Source: Candidatus Tectimicrobiota bacterium (GTDB lineage Bacteria > JACPSX01). Taken from it: a stretch of DNA of 7,001 bases. The notes under the pieces were generated by a model that had not been told where the DNA came from, did not search any database, and saw only the letters and a list, made by a program, of their open reading frames with translations. Shown here piece by piece: positions 6,272 to 7,001 of the stretch (its first letter is position 1; every line of letters begins with the position of its first letter). The stretch is taken from NCBI GenBank assembly GCA_016193065.1, contig JACPSX010000031.1, positions 1 to 7,001 on the forward strand, given 5' to 3'. A program made the translations under genes and the position numbers.

Positions 6272-7001
6272 ATGATCCGCAAAGTCGGGCTGGGACTTTT
6301 CCTGAGCGCCGTGTTTACGGTGCTCTTGCTGCGCAACGTCAGTTGGGCCGATCTCCGGGAATCCCTGGCCAGGGTGAATTACTGGATCATCGTCCCTCTG
6401 ACCGCCATGACCCTCTTTAGCACTCTCCTGCGGTCCTGGCGCTGGCTCTATCTCCTGGCTCCGGTGAGACCCGTTGGCGTCGTGAGATTGTTCTCGGCGA
6501 ATTCCATCGGCCTCATGGCCAATATGATCTTTCCCGCCCGCCCGGGGGAATTTGTCCGCGCTTACGTCCTGGGGCACTTTGCCTCTGACGGAGGACATCC
6601 GCCGGCTCCTGCGCCTGGGGGGATGGCTCTCTTTTCTGCTTTATGTCGGGCTTCTCGCATTTCTGGTTTTACTTCGCCAGAAGCCGGAGCTGGCCCATGC
6701 GGTTATCCACAAGGCGTTGTTCTGGACCTCGGCGGGATTGCGCCACCGGGTCCGGGAACTGATGGATTCCTTTTCGATGGGGCTCCGGGTCCTTGGCAGC
6801 CCGGGTCACTCCCTCGGAGTGGCACTCTTCTCGGCTATCCTCTGGGTGTTTTATGCATTCATCAATTACGTAATCCTGGCCTTTTTTGGACTCCAGATCC
6901 CCGTGGCGGGACTTTTTCTCCTGATGGTCTTCCAGGCTTTTGGGGTCATGCTCCCCTCTTCTCCCGGCTTTGTGGGGACCTATCATGCCGCCACCGTAGC
7001 A
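6272..7001 (+). pseudogene. Flippase-like / LPG-synthase-type membrane protein (UPF0104-like), frameshifted and internally deleted, partial at right
   Basis: From ATG 6272, frame 2 gives 103 good residues: TM helices near 4-21 and 37-52, then LRSWRWLYLLAPV, a SIGLMANMIFPARPGEFVRAYVLGH block and F. This matches the N-terminal part of the lysylphosphatidylglycerol-synthase TM / flippase-like family, integral inner-membrane proteins often linked to lipid or polyprenyl-carrier translocation. After 6580, frame 2 turns into a Gly/Pro-rich non-membrane sequence, while frame 3 (from about 6579 to the edge) reads LPLTEDIRRLLRLGGWLSFL, more TM helices, MDSFSMGLRVL and AFGVMLPSSPGFVGTYHAA, typical of the same family's C-terminal half. 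The usual segment between the halves (roughly 35-40 residues with an SxxLATxxxERxxDG-like motif) is absent in all frames. I read this as a deletion of a length not divisible by three, or an assembly fault. It starts 7 nt after ribF, with only a weak GGA as ribosome binding site. Confidence 0.75.

Noticed and set aside
5494-6336. 280-codon − strand open frame opposite ribF
   Set aside because: The + strand carries unambiguous RibF motifs across the same span, so the − strand frame is a shadow.
6119-6598. 159-codon − strand open frame across the ribF end and flippase start
   Set aside because: It is antisense to two recognisable coding sequences and its translation is charged and low-complexity.

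Overview
The window reads as a GC-rich (roughly 60% by eye) Gram-negative bacterial chromosome. The Gram-negative assignment rests on a TolC-type outer-membrane protein and a periplasmic adaptor with signal peptides. I cannot name the phylum from sequence alone. All recognisable genes lie on the + strand.

Layout. Positions 1-4803 form one tight gene block: the last 62 codons of an upstream gene (probably an M50-peptidase/HlyD-like membrane protein), an unusual short SecA-like ATPase (182-2173), a TolC-family outer-membrane factor (start chosen at 2255, end 3940) and an HlyD/RND-type periplasmic adaptor (start chosen at 3982, end 4803). The first two genes overlap by 8 nt, and the last two are separated by 41 nt. 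A copy of a widespread palindromic intergenic repeat (2193-2233) sits between secA-like and tolC-like. The set looks like an envelope-spanning export machine in which a SecA-type motor plus a membrane protein stand where a type I system has its ABC transporter. That role is inferred, not shown.

Positions 4804-5295 contain no gene. Most of this stretch is a 306-bp element (4893-5198) with 18-bp terminal inverted repeats (16/18 matching), flanked exactly by a perfect 10-bp direct repeat CGATCCGTCC. These are the hallmarks of a MITE-like non-autonomous transposon. Its interior can fold into two long hairpins closed by the inverted repeats, so as RNA it would be one large structured domain. Right after the element comes a plausible sigma70-type promoter (5212-5240) for the next gene.

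Positions 5296-6264 encode RibF, the bifunctional riboflavin kinase/FAD synthetase, with all main motifs present. Seven bases later (6272) starts a flippase-like / lysylphosphatidylglycerol synthase-type membrane protein (UPF0104-like). Its reading frame jumps from frame 2 to frame 3 near 6580, and the family's central segment appears to be missing, so the gene looks broken by an internal deletion. It runs off the right edge.
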